From NCBI GenBank assembly GCA_016271365.2, contig CM057458.1, positions 203,642,501-203,706,500 of the forward strand: a stretch of DNA of 64,000 nucleotides. Direction: 5' to 3'. Positions within the stretch are counted from its first letter, which is position 1. Every line of letters starts with the position of its first letter. The notes under the pieces are model-generated. The model was not told the origin of the DNA. It saw only the letters and a program-made list of their open reading frames with translations, and did no database searches. Source of the DNA: Neoceratodus forsteri. Taxonomy: Eukaryota; Chordata; Ceratodontiformes; Ceratodontidae. The translations under genes were made by a program, and so were the position numbers. Shown piece by piece: positions 33,206 to 45,131 of this stretch.

Positions 33206-35333
33206 TCTATCCTTTTTGCTTAAATAAACCCACTTATTATTTTAATTTATTTTTCATTTTCTAAGTCAGTTCCCAGGCTGAGATGTTCCATGGAACCCAA
33301 CAGGTTAGCCCCTAATAGCGCGGGGAGGGGGCGGGGGTGTTACATTGGGCATCACAATAATTTCCACAGCCATGATCTCAGAAACAGAGCATTATGACTT
33401 CAGCAAAAGGACTGAGCAGCAGAAGCAGATTACTCTAGGGGAGACGGCTCATATTTCCATGCAAATTAAAACAGTAATGAAGAGCGATGGGAAGAAACAT
33501 GCAAACAATATATAAAATGTAAGCCAAATTGCCTACATATTACTGTAGAACTGATATATTTTGTGTTCAAAGTATTTCACGGTCTGAGTGGTGGCAGCAT
33601 ATTTGCTGCACATAATTTTCACGGATGCCAGGTCATTAGTAACAGCAGCAGTGGGAATGAGAGTTTTGACAGCTTGACTATGGTGGGCGCTGTTTGCAAG
33701 TGCTTCCTTATAAATACAAATAAAATTATTTTGAGTGTGCACTTTAAGCATAAGACATGGTGCACTCCATCCTGATCCCCTTGCATTCCACCTGTCCTCT
33801 GCACAGACTCTAGAGGAATTGATCCATGTTCAGTGGGGGTGCAGAACAGGGGCATTGTGTGAATGTTTGGTATGCCCACAGATTGCACTGCAGCTTTATT
33901 CTGAATCATATCAATAATAAAGCAGCTTTGGGTTGGGATTTCAGAAGGACTTGTACTTTACCCACTAAAGACTGGATCTTCTGTACATAGCACAATATTT
34001 TCTTTGGAAGATGAATATCATCTCCCTATTTGCAAGGGGAATCAGCAAACTTTATGGCTTCCTTATTGCCGGTTAATATTATTTTAGATAATGTGGATGC
34101 CAAGAAACAGTGCCTGAACATTTACACACAATCTTTGAAACACCCCATGCAAAATGCAATTTCTTCTGAAATGTTCAACCTTCAAGGTAAACCATAAGGT
34201 GAAACAAAAAACAGTGTTTAGACCAACGGAGAAGCATTCCATTTGTTTCACTTAAAACGTGTTTCACTTTCATATTATGTTCATGGTTTTGGAATGGTCA
34301 GAGAATATAGTGAAAATACAGTGACATATATTAGTTCTACAGTATGTTTTTGATAGCTTTCCCAAAGGTGACAGGCTCAGCATAAGAACAAAGAGCAAGC
34401 CAAATGAGGGTACATTGAAAAATAGGACAAAGAATGGCTAGAGGAACAAGTCAAGCTTGTTAGGCTAATGCAAGATAAAAACTGACATACAGACATACAG
34501 AGGGGTAACATTTTGTAATTCTTTACCATTGCCAGTATTCAAGTCAACTACTATTCCCAATGCTAGGTATTTGTTAAAGTTGTTTGCTGTCTTGCAACAC
34601 CTGTAATGGTGTTTGACACAATTTTTTATGTCTCCTGGTCATTCTTGAACAGGGTTTTATAGCTCAAGGATTGTCCAGGTTATCAAATAAATCAAATAAA
34701 ATTAAATGAGGACCAGCGTTACTAAATCCAGTGAGAAGACGCCTCCGTGCTCTAGAAAAGGAAAACAAATCTTTGATTTACAGGTTACCATGGTTCATCT
34801 GTCTTACACTGAAACAAACTCACACTCTAAAGGGTAAAACATTTCAAACAGCCATCTATTTTTTCTCAAATCAGTACAGAAGACGTTTTGAGGTGCCAGC
34901 AGTTTCCTTCCCTTCACTCATGTGATGAGTGCCAGTGTGTAAATTCACACACTTTAGTCAAAACCCAAATGCTAGTTTTATAATAGCATTGGAACAGAGC
35001 TCAGGGTCCAAGTCATTTCTGGAGAAAACATATTATAGCAGAGATTAACTAAGTAATATTTCACTGAGCATACTGTATCAGTCCAGAGTAGTGTTATGTG
35101 AAGTTGCAGAATTCTGCTAGCCCTGGAATTTTGTAGAATTTTAGTTGAGGCAGAATTGGCCTTCTCCACTTTAAAAAAAAACATAGAAAATGCCAAATTT
35201 TATTAAATTGGTATGAAATTCCTCAGAATATAGGAGAATTATATAGTTTCCACAGTATTCTGTAGAGCATGTTTCTGACATTTAACAATCTGCAGTTCAC
35301 ATTTAAAACCTGTCAAGAAGAAGAAGCTCACTA

Positions 35334-35956
35334 AGCTGGTCTGGTGGCACTGAGGGTTGAGGTACTGGATTCCACACCTTGCACCACGCCAGTGACCTGG
35401 GTTTGGGAACGATCCCAAGTTGTCATGGGTCAGCAGGGGTAGGAAAGGATTGAGCATCCGGAGGACTGTTCCCCTTAACTGGGGGAAGGGGTGACTGCTA
35501 GCCACAGTTCGAAAAGCTCCTGCTGGTAGCTTGGGGACACTGAAACTTGCGGCTAGCTTACAGGGGTTGGAGCAGTGGTGCACACCCTACTCCTGGGCAC
35601 GGGAATGTGCCTGTCACATGCAGGGCATCACTGCAAGTCTGTGCTCCTGAGGTAACACAAGGAAGGAGGAAAAACCCTCTGTGCTACACTGGATGAAGCT
35701 GCCAACGGATGACCCCCTGCCTGGTCAAACAAAGCCCAATGTAAGTCAGGGCAGTGGCTCCAGGGTCTCTTCTCCCAGTTCTCCCCCCACTGAGAGGGGC
35801 CCCTCCATGGGGGATAAGCCACGGTCCTCCCCGCTCCGTGATCGTGGTGGAGGCTGGCCAGGTTGGGAGTTGAGCACTCAATTAACTAGCTGAAAATGGG
35901 GTATGTACTCAACTAGCAGGCACAGATAGATAAAACAAAGTCTACAAAAAAAAAAA
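35334..35956 (+). mobile_element. 623-bp A-tailed retroposon (long SINE-like), copy 1
   Basis: It is bounded by GAAGAAGAAGCTCACTA (35317-35333) and GAAGCAGCAGCTCACTA (35957-35973), a 17-bp target duplication with 15 matches, and ends in an 11-base A-run (35946-35956). The head, GCTGGTCTGGTGGCACTGAG followed later by GTTTGGGAACGATCCC, looks distantly like tRNA A and B boxes. It has no conserved ORF. Related copies lie at 49315-49860 and 49985-50492. It is far longer than typical SINEs (100-400 bp). Confidence 0.75.
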
Positions 35957-36129
35957 GAAGCAGCAGCTCACTACACCTGCTCACCGGGTGCTCCATGCCA
36001 AAGCAGCAACAGAAATATATGAAAAAAATGTATCAGTCTAGAGTGATTTATAAGATGTCTGACTTACCAAGAGCCAGTAAATTAGCATTTTAATTGCTCA
36101 TAGGAAAATTACAAACTGCTCTTTTTTTT

Positions 36130-36256
36130 GAAAGAAAAATTGAGGCAGTGTGGGCATACTAGTCCCAGATCAAACACTGCCCTGGAGCAAACAGAGCTTC
36201 CCTTTGTTTGGTCTGGAGCTAGTACGCCTGCACTGCCACAATTTTTGTTTTCACTA
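36130..36256. repeat. palindromic MITE-like element
   Basis: GAAAAATTGAGGCAGTG and CATACTAGTCCCAGATCAAAC pair with GTTTGGTCTGGAGCTAGTAC and CACTGCCACAATTTTTG across a short loop. Total length is about 127 bp. Confidence 0.65.
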
Positions 36257-36658
36257 AAAGGTCGATTTTGCTGTGTGTAGTTACTGTAAAATGCTGATTT
36301 ACTGGAACTAGCTTAGAGTGACCACTTTTTTTGTATGTTCCACAAAAAAAACCTGCATCTTACTTTAATAAAATCACTGTTCACTGGATGGAAATATGCA
36401 GAAATCATAGCAAAATTCCACCAAGCTTTCCGGAAGTTGAATTGTGATTCTGCTGGTGCTGGAATTCTGCAGGTGGAATTTAGCATTTTGCACTGCACTG
36501 ATCAGGAGACTATTTTATACAAGTCCTTTCTTCCAGGATTCTAACTCCACAGGCTTGGCGAGTTCCTGCAAATATTATTCTGCAACTATTGTACCAGAAG
36601 CATTAGTGGTAATTAGGGATGGGAGATCTGGCTTTAGTAATTCAGGCTGGGTAAATCT

Positions 36659-37048
36659 GGTCTGCCCACACCCTGAGCGGCACTCCAGGATCCAAGCAGC
36701 ACCTTCGGCCGTGACCCCAGCTGCCACTGCCGACAAAGAAGCTGTCTCCTGACTGCCCTCCTGGTCCCCCCACACAGACTCCATACAAGGTCTGCCCACG
36801 CCCCATGTGGTGTTCCTGGATCCAGGCAGCACCTTCTGCCATGACCCCAGCTGCCTCTGCCAACAAAGAAGCTGTCTTCTGACCACCCTCCTGGTCCCCC
36901 CATATGAACTCCATACAAGGTCTGCTGAAGCCCCGAGCGATGCTCCTGAATCCAAGTGGCACCTTCGGCCATTACCCCAGCCACCACTGCCAACAAAGAA
37001 GCTGTCTCCTGACTGCCATCCTGGTCCCCCCACATGGACTCCATACAA
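36659..37048 (+). repeat. three tandem 130-bp monomers, LINE 5' region
   Basis: Units start at 36659, 36789 and 36919, each exactly 130 bp and beginning GGTCTGC. Each contains TGGATCCA- or TGAATCCA-type sequence, then GCACCTTC, ACAAAGAAGCTGTC and CTGGTCCCCCCA, and ends CTCCATACAA. They are followed at 37049 by a linker (TGAATCTACCTCCTCAGCC) that is also found after the fourth monomer at 38067. Monomer arrays at the LINE 5' end recall mouse L1 promoters. Antisense open frames of up to 157 codons here arise from the repeat and are not genes. Confidence 0.9.
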
Positions 37049-37936
37049 GGTACTACCGCTGAATCTACCTCCTCAGCCGGCATGCTTTGGTGGCTCTGTG
37101 ATTGTCGTGCTTTCTGTCCTCAAGGTACCGATTGGGCAGGCGGGTTGCCCTATGCTCCAATTGCGTACCCAGCACAAGTCAATGGCAAACTGCACTAGCT
37201 AAATTTTTAACTTTCCCCATGCACTTCTCACCAGGGGAGTTTCAAATTGTATTGCTATTGGTATTGGCGGTGTAATAGTGATTTTCAGCCCTTTTTTGAT
37301 CTTTTCCACTGGCCAGTTAAACTGTTAAGATGCTAAAATGTTTGTTCTCATTTGAATTGTTGCAATCCATACTACATAACTAAATATAAGTCTGTGCTAG
37401 ATAATAAGAACTGCAATTATAGTCTACTGCTGTTGTAATCTTAGCCTACTACTGTTTTCTAGCTCAGCACTGTATACCTTCCTGCCTGCCTTTACTACAT
37501 AGCAAGAAGCTGTATCCAACTGCCATTTTCCAGCTCAGCTCTGTGTACTACTCCGCCTGCCTCTCTGCCCTGTGTTTCAACCCTCGCTTTTCCCTCCTCA
37601 CTCTAACTGCTTCTCTGTCTCTCTCTCTTAATCCCTGTCTCCAGTGCCATTTTCTGTACCCTTGGCCATATCCTTTCCCAGCTCTCTCTTTCCTGTCCTC
37701 AGCCCAGACAGATCCAATACCTGTCTCCAACCCCCACCCCCACCTGCTGCTCTTCTCTCTGTCTACCTAAATCGTTCCTCTTTTGTCCCTTGGACCCTCA
37801 CCCCTCCCCACTTCTGCATTGCTAAACTATTCATTTGTTCCTCGCAGCACCCCACCCCCATTGACAGTCTGCTGCCAGTCTCCCGCCTCTCCCTCTAATT
37901 TCGCCTAAAATTACTGTGTGCTTCCTTTTTTCCCCA
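37049..37936 (+). other. linker and CT-rich leader, no gene
   Basis: The first ~195 bp match the linker after the fourth monomer (TTTTTAACTTTCCCC...CACTTCTCA). The rest is pyrimidine-rich, without a conserved frame. Confidence 0.55.
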
Positions 37937-38066
37937 GGTCTGCCCATGCCCTGAGCAGCGCTTCCGGATCCAAGCTGCACATTTGGCCATGACCTCAGCC
38001 ACTGCTGCCAACAAAGAAAGTGTCTCCTGGCCGCCCTCCTGTACCCCCTACATGGACTCCATACAA
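37937..38066 (+). repeat. fourth 130-bp monomer
   Basis: It again is exactly 130 bp from GGTCTGCCCATGCC to CTCCATACAA, about 888 bp after the first array. The linker at 38067-38262 and the CT-rich leader to 38802 separate it from ORF2. Confidence 0.85.
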
Positions 38067-38802
38067 GGTACGACCTCTGAATCTACCTCTTCAGCCAGCA
38101 TGTTTCGGCGGCTCTGTGATTGGTGTGCCTTCTCTTCCTGATGCTCCAGATTGGTAAGGCGGGTTGCTCTAAGCTCCTGATTGGCACTCCTGTTAGCCAG
38201 CTTTCTGCCCGAACTGCACCTGCTAAATTTTTAATTTTCCCCGCGCACTTCTCAGCGGGGTTTTTTTCTCCCACCCCCGCCCCCACCCGGACCACCTATT
38301 AAATATGCTACTAGCCCCTCCCACCTAGGCTGCGCATACCTCATTGGCTCCTCTCTCCTTTCTCCTGCCTATTGCCTCACTGATCTCTCAGCCTATAGTT
38401 GCCTCCAAGCCTCAGTGGTTGTTCCACCTCTTCTACCCCACCACCCACCTCCTCAAGGCCTCCAACCTACCCCTTGCTGCCTTGCTGTATACTGGCAGTT
38501 TCTTTCTTCCAGCTATGATGCTGTTTCTCATTTATCTCCATTGCTATCTGCCTACCCCCTATCCTTTCCTTCACTGTTAGCTAATGACCCCATCCCTATC
38601 CTGAACCTGTGGTAACCAATCCTGCACAGTCCCCCCCACTGCAACCCTCTTCCTATTGGCCCCTACTTGGTCCCACTATCCACTCTGCCACTGCTCCTCT
38701 CTGTTCTTTTATGCCCACCTCTGGTCAGCCTTCCACCAAATAGCCTCTCACCTTGCCCACCCTGCCCACTCCAAAACACCTCCTAGGTGACGCTCGCTCG
38801 CC
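38067..38802 (+). other. 5' leader of the 2A LINE
   Basis: A linker shared with 37049-37245 is followed by CT-rich sequence without a conserved frame. The translation start of ORF2 is at 38803. Confidence 0.55.
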
Positions 38803-41797
38803 ATGGCTTGGTACAAACAAATTCTCTCACAGTATCTAACTATTTTACTTCTTCTCCTTGCCGCAGGTGACATACATCCAAACCCAGGTCCTGGTCATGT
38901 CAGGACCCCCACTGGCCCAGCAGTAAACTCCTCTACAGCAGCCACCTCTACAATTAAATGTGGCTCCCTCCCCCGTGGCCTGCACGTGCTACATCTAAAC
39001 ATTCGCAGCCTTGCCCCTAAACTTGACCTACTCCAAATGCTAGCAGGCCAACACACACGTAACATTATCATTTTATCCAAAACCTGGCTAAACCAAAGCT
39101 TGTAGGATCCATCCATTGCCATACCAGGGCACACTGTCTCATGCCTTGACCACCCCACTAGAGGAGGAGGTGTCACCATTTACACCACCTCAAACCTTCA
39201 CTTCTCTGTAACACTAGCTAAAACCATGCCCCAAGCCTATGAACTGCTAATGTTACAGTTGTCCCTCCCCTATTCGCTCCCTATTTATGTCGGTGGTGTC
39301 TACTGCTGTCCTGGTACTCCTGCTGCAACTGTCGCTGACCTTATAAGTCACCTAGTCTCCCTCGCCCCCTCCAGTGAACTTTACATCATGAGAGATTTCA
39401 ATCACAACTGGACTTCCACCTCGGTAAACAAAGCCCGCTCAGAGATAGCAGCCTTAAATCTCTCCCAGGTCATCAGTGAGCACACACGTACAAACCACAG
39501 GACTGGCAATCACTCCTTAATCGACTGGGTGCTCACCTCCCACCCTCACCGTGTCCTCAAGGCTGGCCTACTACCCAACTCCATAAGCAACCACCACATA
39601 ACCTACCTAGTCCGCAAAATCCATCGCCCAACCCCCAAATTCCTGGTACAATGCTCCTACAAATCACTAAACCTGGCCCCCCTGCTAGAAGACCTAGCTC
39701 ATGCAAACTGGTGCCCTAACACTAATAATGTTAATATCGATGACTTTCTCACATATTTCAGAGACACATTCCTCAATGTCTGGGAAAAACATGCCCCTAT
39801 GTGGCATATCAGGGTTTGGGGTAACCACCTACCCTGGATTTCCCCTGAACTAATAATGTGCCAAAATGCCCGGGACAAGGCATGGAAACTTTACAAATCC
39901 TCTCTCCTCCCTAGTGATAACAACATCTACCACATGCTCTGTAATAAATGCACTAAGGCCACTCGGCTAGCCAAAGCTGAGTACTTCAGCTACACCCTCA
40001 ATGCCAATCTAAGCAGGCCTTCCAAATTTTAGAAAGTCATTCACTCCCTCCCCCATCACCAAACCCCACCCCTGCTGGTCTCAAACTGCACTCCTCTCTC
40101 TGACCCACTCGCAGTTGCCTCAGAGTTCAACACATACTTCACCATGTGTGCCTCCACCCTCCTGGCTTCCCTGCCCACTGCTGCTCCTGTTGGCACTCAC
40201 GTTAAATCACCAGAATCCCATGGTCAGGACACCTTCTACTTTGTAAACATCTCTCCTACTGAGGCTCTAAATGCCTTACAATCCCTCATCCCTTCCAAGG
40301 GCAAGTCTCCCGATGGACTGGACCCCAAACTACTCTACCTATCGGCCCCTGCTGTTGCTTCACCACTAGCAGACCTCCTAAACCTCTTGTTTGCCACTGC
40401 AACTGTTCCCATGGTTTGGAAGCATGCCACTGTTATACCCCTGCCTATAGCTGGTGACCCCACCTCCACTGTTAACTACCAGCCCATCTCTCTCCTCCCT
40501 GCCCTTGCAAAACTCCAGGAACACCTCATACTCTCCCAACTCTCTCATTTCTTCACTGAATCCAACTTCTTCACACCCTACGAGTCTGGATTTAGAAAGC
40601 ACCACTCTACGGCCACTTCCCTGTTAAGGCTTTCTGACTCCATCCTATCTGGAATGGACAAAGGGCTTATTACCTCAGCCATATTTGTCGATCTAGCCAA
40701 AGCGTTCAACACCGTCTCTCATCCCCTGTTGTTATCATGCCTCTCTGCAGCCAGTCTATCAGAGCCTGACACTAACTGGTTTAGAGCCTACGTATTAGGC
40801 AGAACCCAATCTGTAAGAATCACAGATTCCACCTCCCTCCGCTCCCTATTGACACTGGTGTCCCACAAGGTTCCATACCTGGCCCAATCCTTTTTTCCAT
40901 CCTTCTCAATGACCTGCCTCAAATTTGCTTATCATCCTCCATTCACATGTCCGCAGATGACATGGTCCTGTTTACCTCTGGACAGACACCCGTGGAGGTC
41001 GCTACCAGCCTTCAGGCTGACTTCAATAAAGTTCAGCTCTGGTTTAGCTCCCACCAACTCTCCCTCAATGCCAAAAAGACAGTCTCCATGACCTTTGGCA
41101 CCAGGCAGAGACTATCCAGGCTCATCACCCTCCCAAACTTCCACACCCTGTACGGGACAGTCATTGAGGACGTAACTACTTTTAGGTACCTAGGGGTCTG
41201 GCTTGACCAACACCTATCTTTCTCTGCCCATGTCGATGCTATCCTGAAGAAACTGTTCCCCAAGCTCGATGCTCTCTACAGGAACCGCAGTTGCCTCCCG
41301 CTACCTGCCAGACATGAAATTGTGCAGAAAATGATCTTACCAACCTTCGACTACTGTGATATAGTCTAAGGTGCCGCCCCCAAGTCCACACTATCCAGAC
41401 TTGGCCCCTCTTCAATGCTTTCTGCCACTTCACCTCTCGATGCCCCCACCCGTGCACATCACTGCGAGCTCTACCGGTCGCTGGCCTTCCCTTCCTTATC
41501 AACCAGTGCTTGCTCTATGATGCTAAATTTACTTCCAAATTCTGGCTTTGTTCCCTTCCACACTACCTTGCCTCCTCTCTAGCATCTCCGCCTACCCCCT
41601 CTCATGCCCTCAGGTCAACTGACCACAGACTACTGTCAATTCCTCATCAGTGTACCTCAGCAGGCCAATCTGCCTTCTCCTACAATCTTCCCAAACTCTG
41701 GAACAACCTTCCTTCCCAAATCCGTCACTCATCCTTTAACCACTCTCTATCTGCCTCCCTGTCTAACTTCTATGCAGTAAATTGCTTATGTAAATGA
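38803..41797 (+). pseudogene. 2A LINE ORF2 (endonuclease plus RT), several breaks
   Basis: The frame opens with a hydrophobic stretch (ILLLLLAA) followed by GDIHPNPGP at residues 22-30. The endonuclease begins VLHLNIRSLAPKLDLL near 38985, but its other catalytic blocks are altered: LSKTWL for SETWL, MRDFN for GDFN and SNHHIT for SDHH. In-frame stops lie at 39103-39105 and 40030-40032. RT motifs are PDGLDPKLLYL, NYQPISLLPALAKLQE, IFVDLAKAFNTVSHPLL and, after a frameshift near 40850, TGVPQGSIPGPILFS and MSADDMVLF (SADD for YADD). A stop at 41367-41369 and another shift precede the last block, QSAFSYNLPKLWNNLPSQIR, ending at 41797. Confidence 0.8.
38863..38892 (+). other. 2A-like NPGP motif
   Basis: Codons for A-G-D-I-H-P-N-P-G-P end at 38892. 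The pattern G-D-I-x-x-N-P-G-P fits the C-terminus of 2A ribosome-skipping peptides, which are known at the ORF2 N-terminus of some non-LTR retrotransposons. Skipping would release a ~29-residue hydrophobic leader and start the endonuclease polyprotein with proline. Activity is inferred from sequence only. Confidence 0.7.
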
Positions 41798-42066
41798 CTC
41801 CATTACCTCACTGCTCCCCTACCACAGCGTTTCTGCCTATCCTCAACTGTCTGCCCAGCGGCGTACAGCAACTGCTATGAATGTTGGCTTATACCACCAA
41901 CCTGCGCACTTGGCTGATTTGCACTTAAACACTGTTGTCACTGTCTCCAACTTGTCTCCTCAGAGCACTATGGTTGTCTAGTTTTGTACACCACAGTATT
42001 GTTGCAACCTAGTCCATTCTTGTTTTCTTTTCCTTTTCGTACCTGTTATCGATTTAACCCTATGTA

Positions 42067-42241
42067 TTTACACAAGTGTTGCAATCCTTGCACATTGTAA
42101 CTGTTAATCCATGTCACACTACTGTATGTATACTCTGCTATCCTTCTGTAACCAAAATTTATGTGGTAATTTATTTATGTAACCAAAATTTATGTAGGTA
42201 ACCAAAATTTACACAAGTGTTGCAATCCTTGCACATTGTAA
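42067..42241. repeat. 141-bp partial tandem duplication in LINE 3' UTR
   Basis: A 34-base block ending CCTTGCACATTGTAA occurs at 42067-42100 and exactly again at 42208-42241. The sequence between them also repeats ACCAAAATTTATGT three times. The second block directly abuts the CT-rich insertion. Confidence 0.8.
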
Positions 42242-42689
42242 TGGGAGGACTTAAAGCCCGAGGTTCGATGGGTGGAGCAACAATGTCACCCCACCATCGA
42301 GCTTAAAAGGTCACACATCCTGGGCTTCACCAGGATTTCTTTTTCGTTGGGGCCAGAGGAGCTGCTCCTTGTCCCTGTGTTCTGTCTCTTCCTCATTTTC
42401 ATCTTTTGCAGCACCTCAGGCCACCCGCTCATCTCCCTTCCTGGATGCCTTTCATATGGCTTGCTCCTTCCTACAACCGCTCTCTCCGTGGTTCTCTACA
42501 CCCCCCCACTGCTGCTGGCTTTGCTGCTGTCGATTGAGCTCTCCTCCCATTGCCCTCCCCTGCATCTCCATTCCTCTTCCTGCCGCTGTCCCGTCTGCCC
42601 GGTCATATCACTCGCGCCCCCCAATCTGCTGCTTTGGCAGCTGGCTTTTCTCCATTCCATTGGCTGCCTCCCTTCCAGATGTTAACTGA

Positions 42690-45131
42690 GCACCTTTGCT
42701 GCAGCCACATCCAAAAGCAGGGCCATTCTTGATGCCCTTCAGGTGGCATGCCTCAGACAGCTAGTTTTGGAACCTACTCGTGAGGGAGCAATCTTAGACC
42801 TCATACTCTCAAATGGAGACAGTGAGAGGATCTCAGATCTAGAAGTGTGTAGCCATTTGGGAACAAGTGACCACCAAACAGTGTGGTTCATGATAAACTC
42901 AGCTACAGAGTCAAGCCATACAAAAGTGAGGGTTCTGGACTTCAGGAGGGCTGACTTTGGCAAGATGGGAGAGTGCCTTAGAAAAGCACTAGCAAACAGG
43001 CTAGAAGGAGGGGTGGAGCAACAATGGGGAAATATCAAAACTGCCATCACAGAGGCAACAAGCCTTTGTGTGAAGCAAATAAACAAATCAAAACAAAAGA
43101 AAAAGCCACTATGGTTCTCAAAAGAAGTGGCGGTGAAGGTTAGGGAGAAAAAAGATAGCATTTAGGAAGTATAAGGAAACACAGAAGGAGCAGGACAGAG
43201 AACTGTACCAGTTAAGGCAGAAGAAAGCAGGGAGGGTAGTCAGAATAGCAATGGCAGAAACTGAGGAAAAGATAGCCAACTCAATTAAGAAGGAGGATAA
43301 AACCTTTTATAGGTATATCAGGGGAGTGTAGAAAGACAAAGGGGGGATAGTGAGGCTGAATAGAATGGATGGTGGGTGGACAGAGAGTGACAGTGAAAAA
43401 ACAGGGATACTGAATGAGTACTTCTGTTCAGTATTCACAAAAGAGGAAGTGGGGGAGGTGCCTAATCCAATTAACAGAAGCACTCTGGAGAGGGGGGTCG
43501 ATCCCAGTCCTTTCACAGAAGAAAGGGTTCTGAAAGAACTCCTAAAACTGAAGATGGACAAAGCAATGGGGCCAGATGGAATTCACCCCAGAATTCTAAA
43601 AGAATTAAGCAGAGAACTAGTGACACCACTAACTACCCTTTATAACAAATCATGGGAGGATGGTGTGGTACCTGAGGACTGGAAGAAGGCTGATGTGATT
43701 CCCCTTGACAAATGTTGGAGCAAGACAGAGGCAGGAAACTACAGACCTGTTAGTTTGACCTCTGTGGTAGGGAAACTGATGGAATCACTTCTGAAGGAAA
43801 GAATTGTTGAGTACCTAGAGGCCAGTGGGGCACAGGACACAAGGCAGCATGGGTTCACAGCGGGAAGGGCATGTCAGATGAATTTAATTGATTTCTTTGA
43901 CTGGGTGACCAAAGTAGTAGACCAAGGAGGGGCTGTGGACATGGCCTACCTAGACTTTAGGAAGGCATTTGACACAGTCCCACACAAAAGATTAGTAGTC
44001 AAATTAACCAGCCTTGGAGTGGGTCCCAGGGTGGTAGCTTGGGTAAAACATTGGCTGAACAGGACACAGAAGGTAATTGTAAATAGAGTCCACTCTGAAG
44101 AAAGAGGAGTTACTAGTGAGGTACCACAGGGTTCAGTACTGGGTCCAGTCCTTCGTAATGTCTTTATAAGTGACATTGCAGAGGGACTGGAAGGAAAAGT
44201 ATGCATCTTTGCAGATGACACAAAGATCTGCAACAGGGTTGATAAACAAGGAGGCATGGAAAGGATGAGAAGGGACTTGGCAAGGTTGGAGGAATGGTCA
44301 GAAGTATGGCAGCTTGGATTCAATGAAAAGAAGTGCAAAGTAATGCACCTGGGAAACAAAAAATCCAGGGGAAGATTACACAATGGTGGGGATGTAGTAA
44401 CAGCAACAAAAATGGAAAGGGACCTGGGGTAATCATATCAGATGACCTTAAGTTTGGCAAGCAATGTGAGAAGGCAGTAGGGAGGGCTGGGGGATACTGG
44501 GATGTATAGGGAGAGGCATCACCAGCAGAAAGCAGGAAGTTGTTATCCCCCTGTACAGACAGTTGGTGAGACCCCATCTGGAGTACTGCGTCCAGTTCTG
44601 GAGGCCTCATCTCTGCAAGGACACAGACAGGATGGAGGCAGTTCAGAGGAGGGCAACTAAATAGGTGCAGGGTCTGCAAGAGAAGCCATATGAGGAGAGG
44701 CTAAAGGAGCTTAATATAGATACCCTTGAGGAAAGGAGGGGGGGGGACATGGTAGGAATGTTTATGTACCTCAGTGGAATCAACAAAGTCGAAGAGGGTA
44801 GCACCTTTCAGAAAAAGAGATGTGTAAGAACAAGGGGACACAATTTGAAGATAGAGGGAGGACGGCTCAGGGGTAATGTGAGGAAGTATTTTTTCACAGA
44901 GAGGGTGGTTGATGCATGGAACAGCCTTCCTGAGGAGGTTGTGGGATCTAAAATTGTGTGGAGAATTCAAGAATGCATGGGACAGACATAAGGCAGTTTT
45001 TGTGGGGGGTAGGAAGAAATAGGCTGTTGGTTAAATAGGATCTGAAGCTTATCCTCTAGGTAGGGAAATGGGCAGACTAGGTGGGCCAAGGGGTTCTTAT
45101 CTGCCGTCAAAGTCTATGTTTCTATGTTTCT
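42690..45131 (+). mobile_element. CR1-E LINE nested in the CT-rich element
   Basis: It starts within the endonuclease C-terminal part and ends with TCTATGTTTCTATGTTTC (45113-45131). It belongs to the same subfamily as CR1-D and is 5'-truncated. No long target duplication is seen, as is usual for CR1. Confidence 0.9.
42743..44991 (+). pseudogene. CR1-E ORF2 (endonuclease C-terminus plus RT) remnant
   Basis: The first block (42743-43165) ends the endonuclease with REGAILDLILSNGD and GTSDHQTVWFM (S-D-H intact). The RT block (43350-44432) shows MGPDGIHPRILKEL, VPEDWKKADVIPLD, NYRPVSLTSVVGKLMES, DMAYLDFRKAFDTVPHKRL and CIFADDTKIC (FADD intact). A frameshift near 44430 and a stop near 44660 separate the C-terminal block (44665-44991), which includes GLQEKPYEERLKELNI and KYFFTERVVDAWNSLPEEVV. 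It is the second-best preserved CR1 RT here. Confidence 0.85.

Larger units (their letters stand above)
32186..35090. other. unannotated interval with small palindromes only
   Basis: Apart from the three dyads listed separately (32542-32646, 32969-33009, 33134-33205) I recognise no coding exon or repeat. Sequence is AT-rich. Frames such as 32544-32918 (124 codons) show no domain motif. Confidence 0.4.
35099..36500. mobile_element. hAT-like element h1 copy 2, split by a retroposon
   Basis: The right part (36395-36500) matches hAT h1 copy 1 at 17876-17945: CAAAATTCC/CGAAATTTTGC, GAATTGTGATTCTGCTGGTG, GGTGGAATTTA and TTGCACTGCACTG. The left end is TAGTGTTATGTGAAG. Flanks GTCCAGAG (35091-35098) and ATCAGGAG (36501-36508) match at 5 of 8. 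It is interrupted by the 623-bp retroposon and also holds a palindromic element at 36130-36256. No coding frame is present. Confidence 0.5.

Noticed and set aside
33735..34140. Possible L1 ORF2 C-terminal fragment (LEELIHVQWGC recalls the HxxxxC end of the Cys-rich motif)
   Set aside because: The paired cysteines are absent and no other L1 block is convincing around it.
36575..37083. Antisense open frames of 106, 149 and 157 codons across the 130-bp monomers
   Set aside because: They arise because the 130-bp unit is not a multiple of three and repeats in all frames; they have no family resemblance and lie opposite a LINE 5' array.
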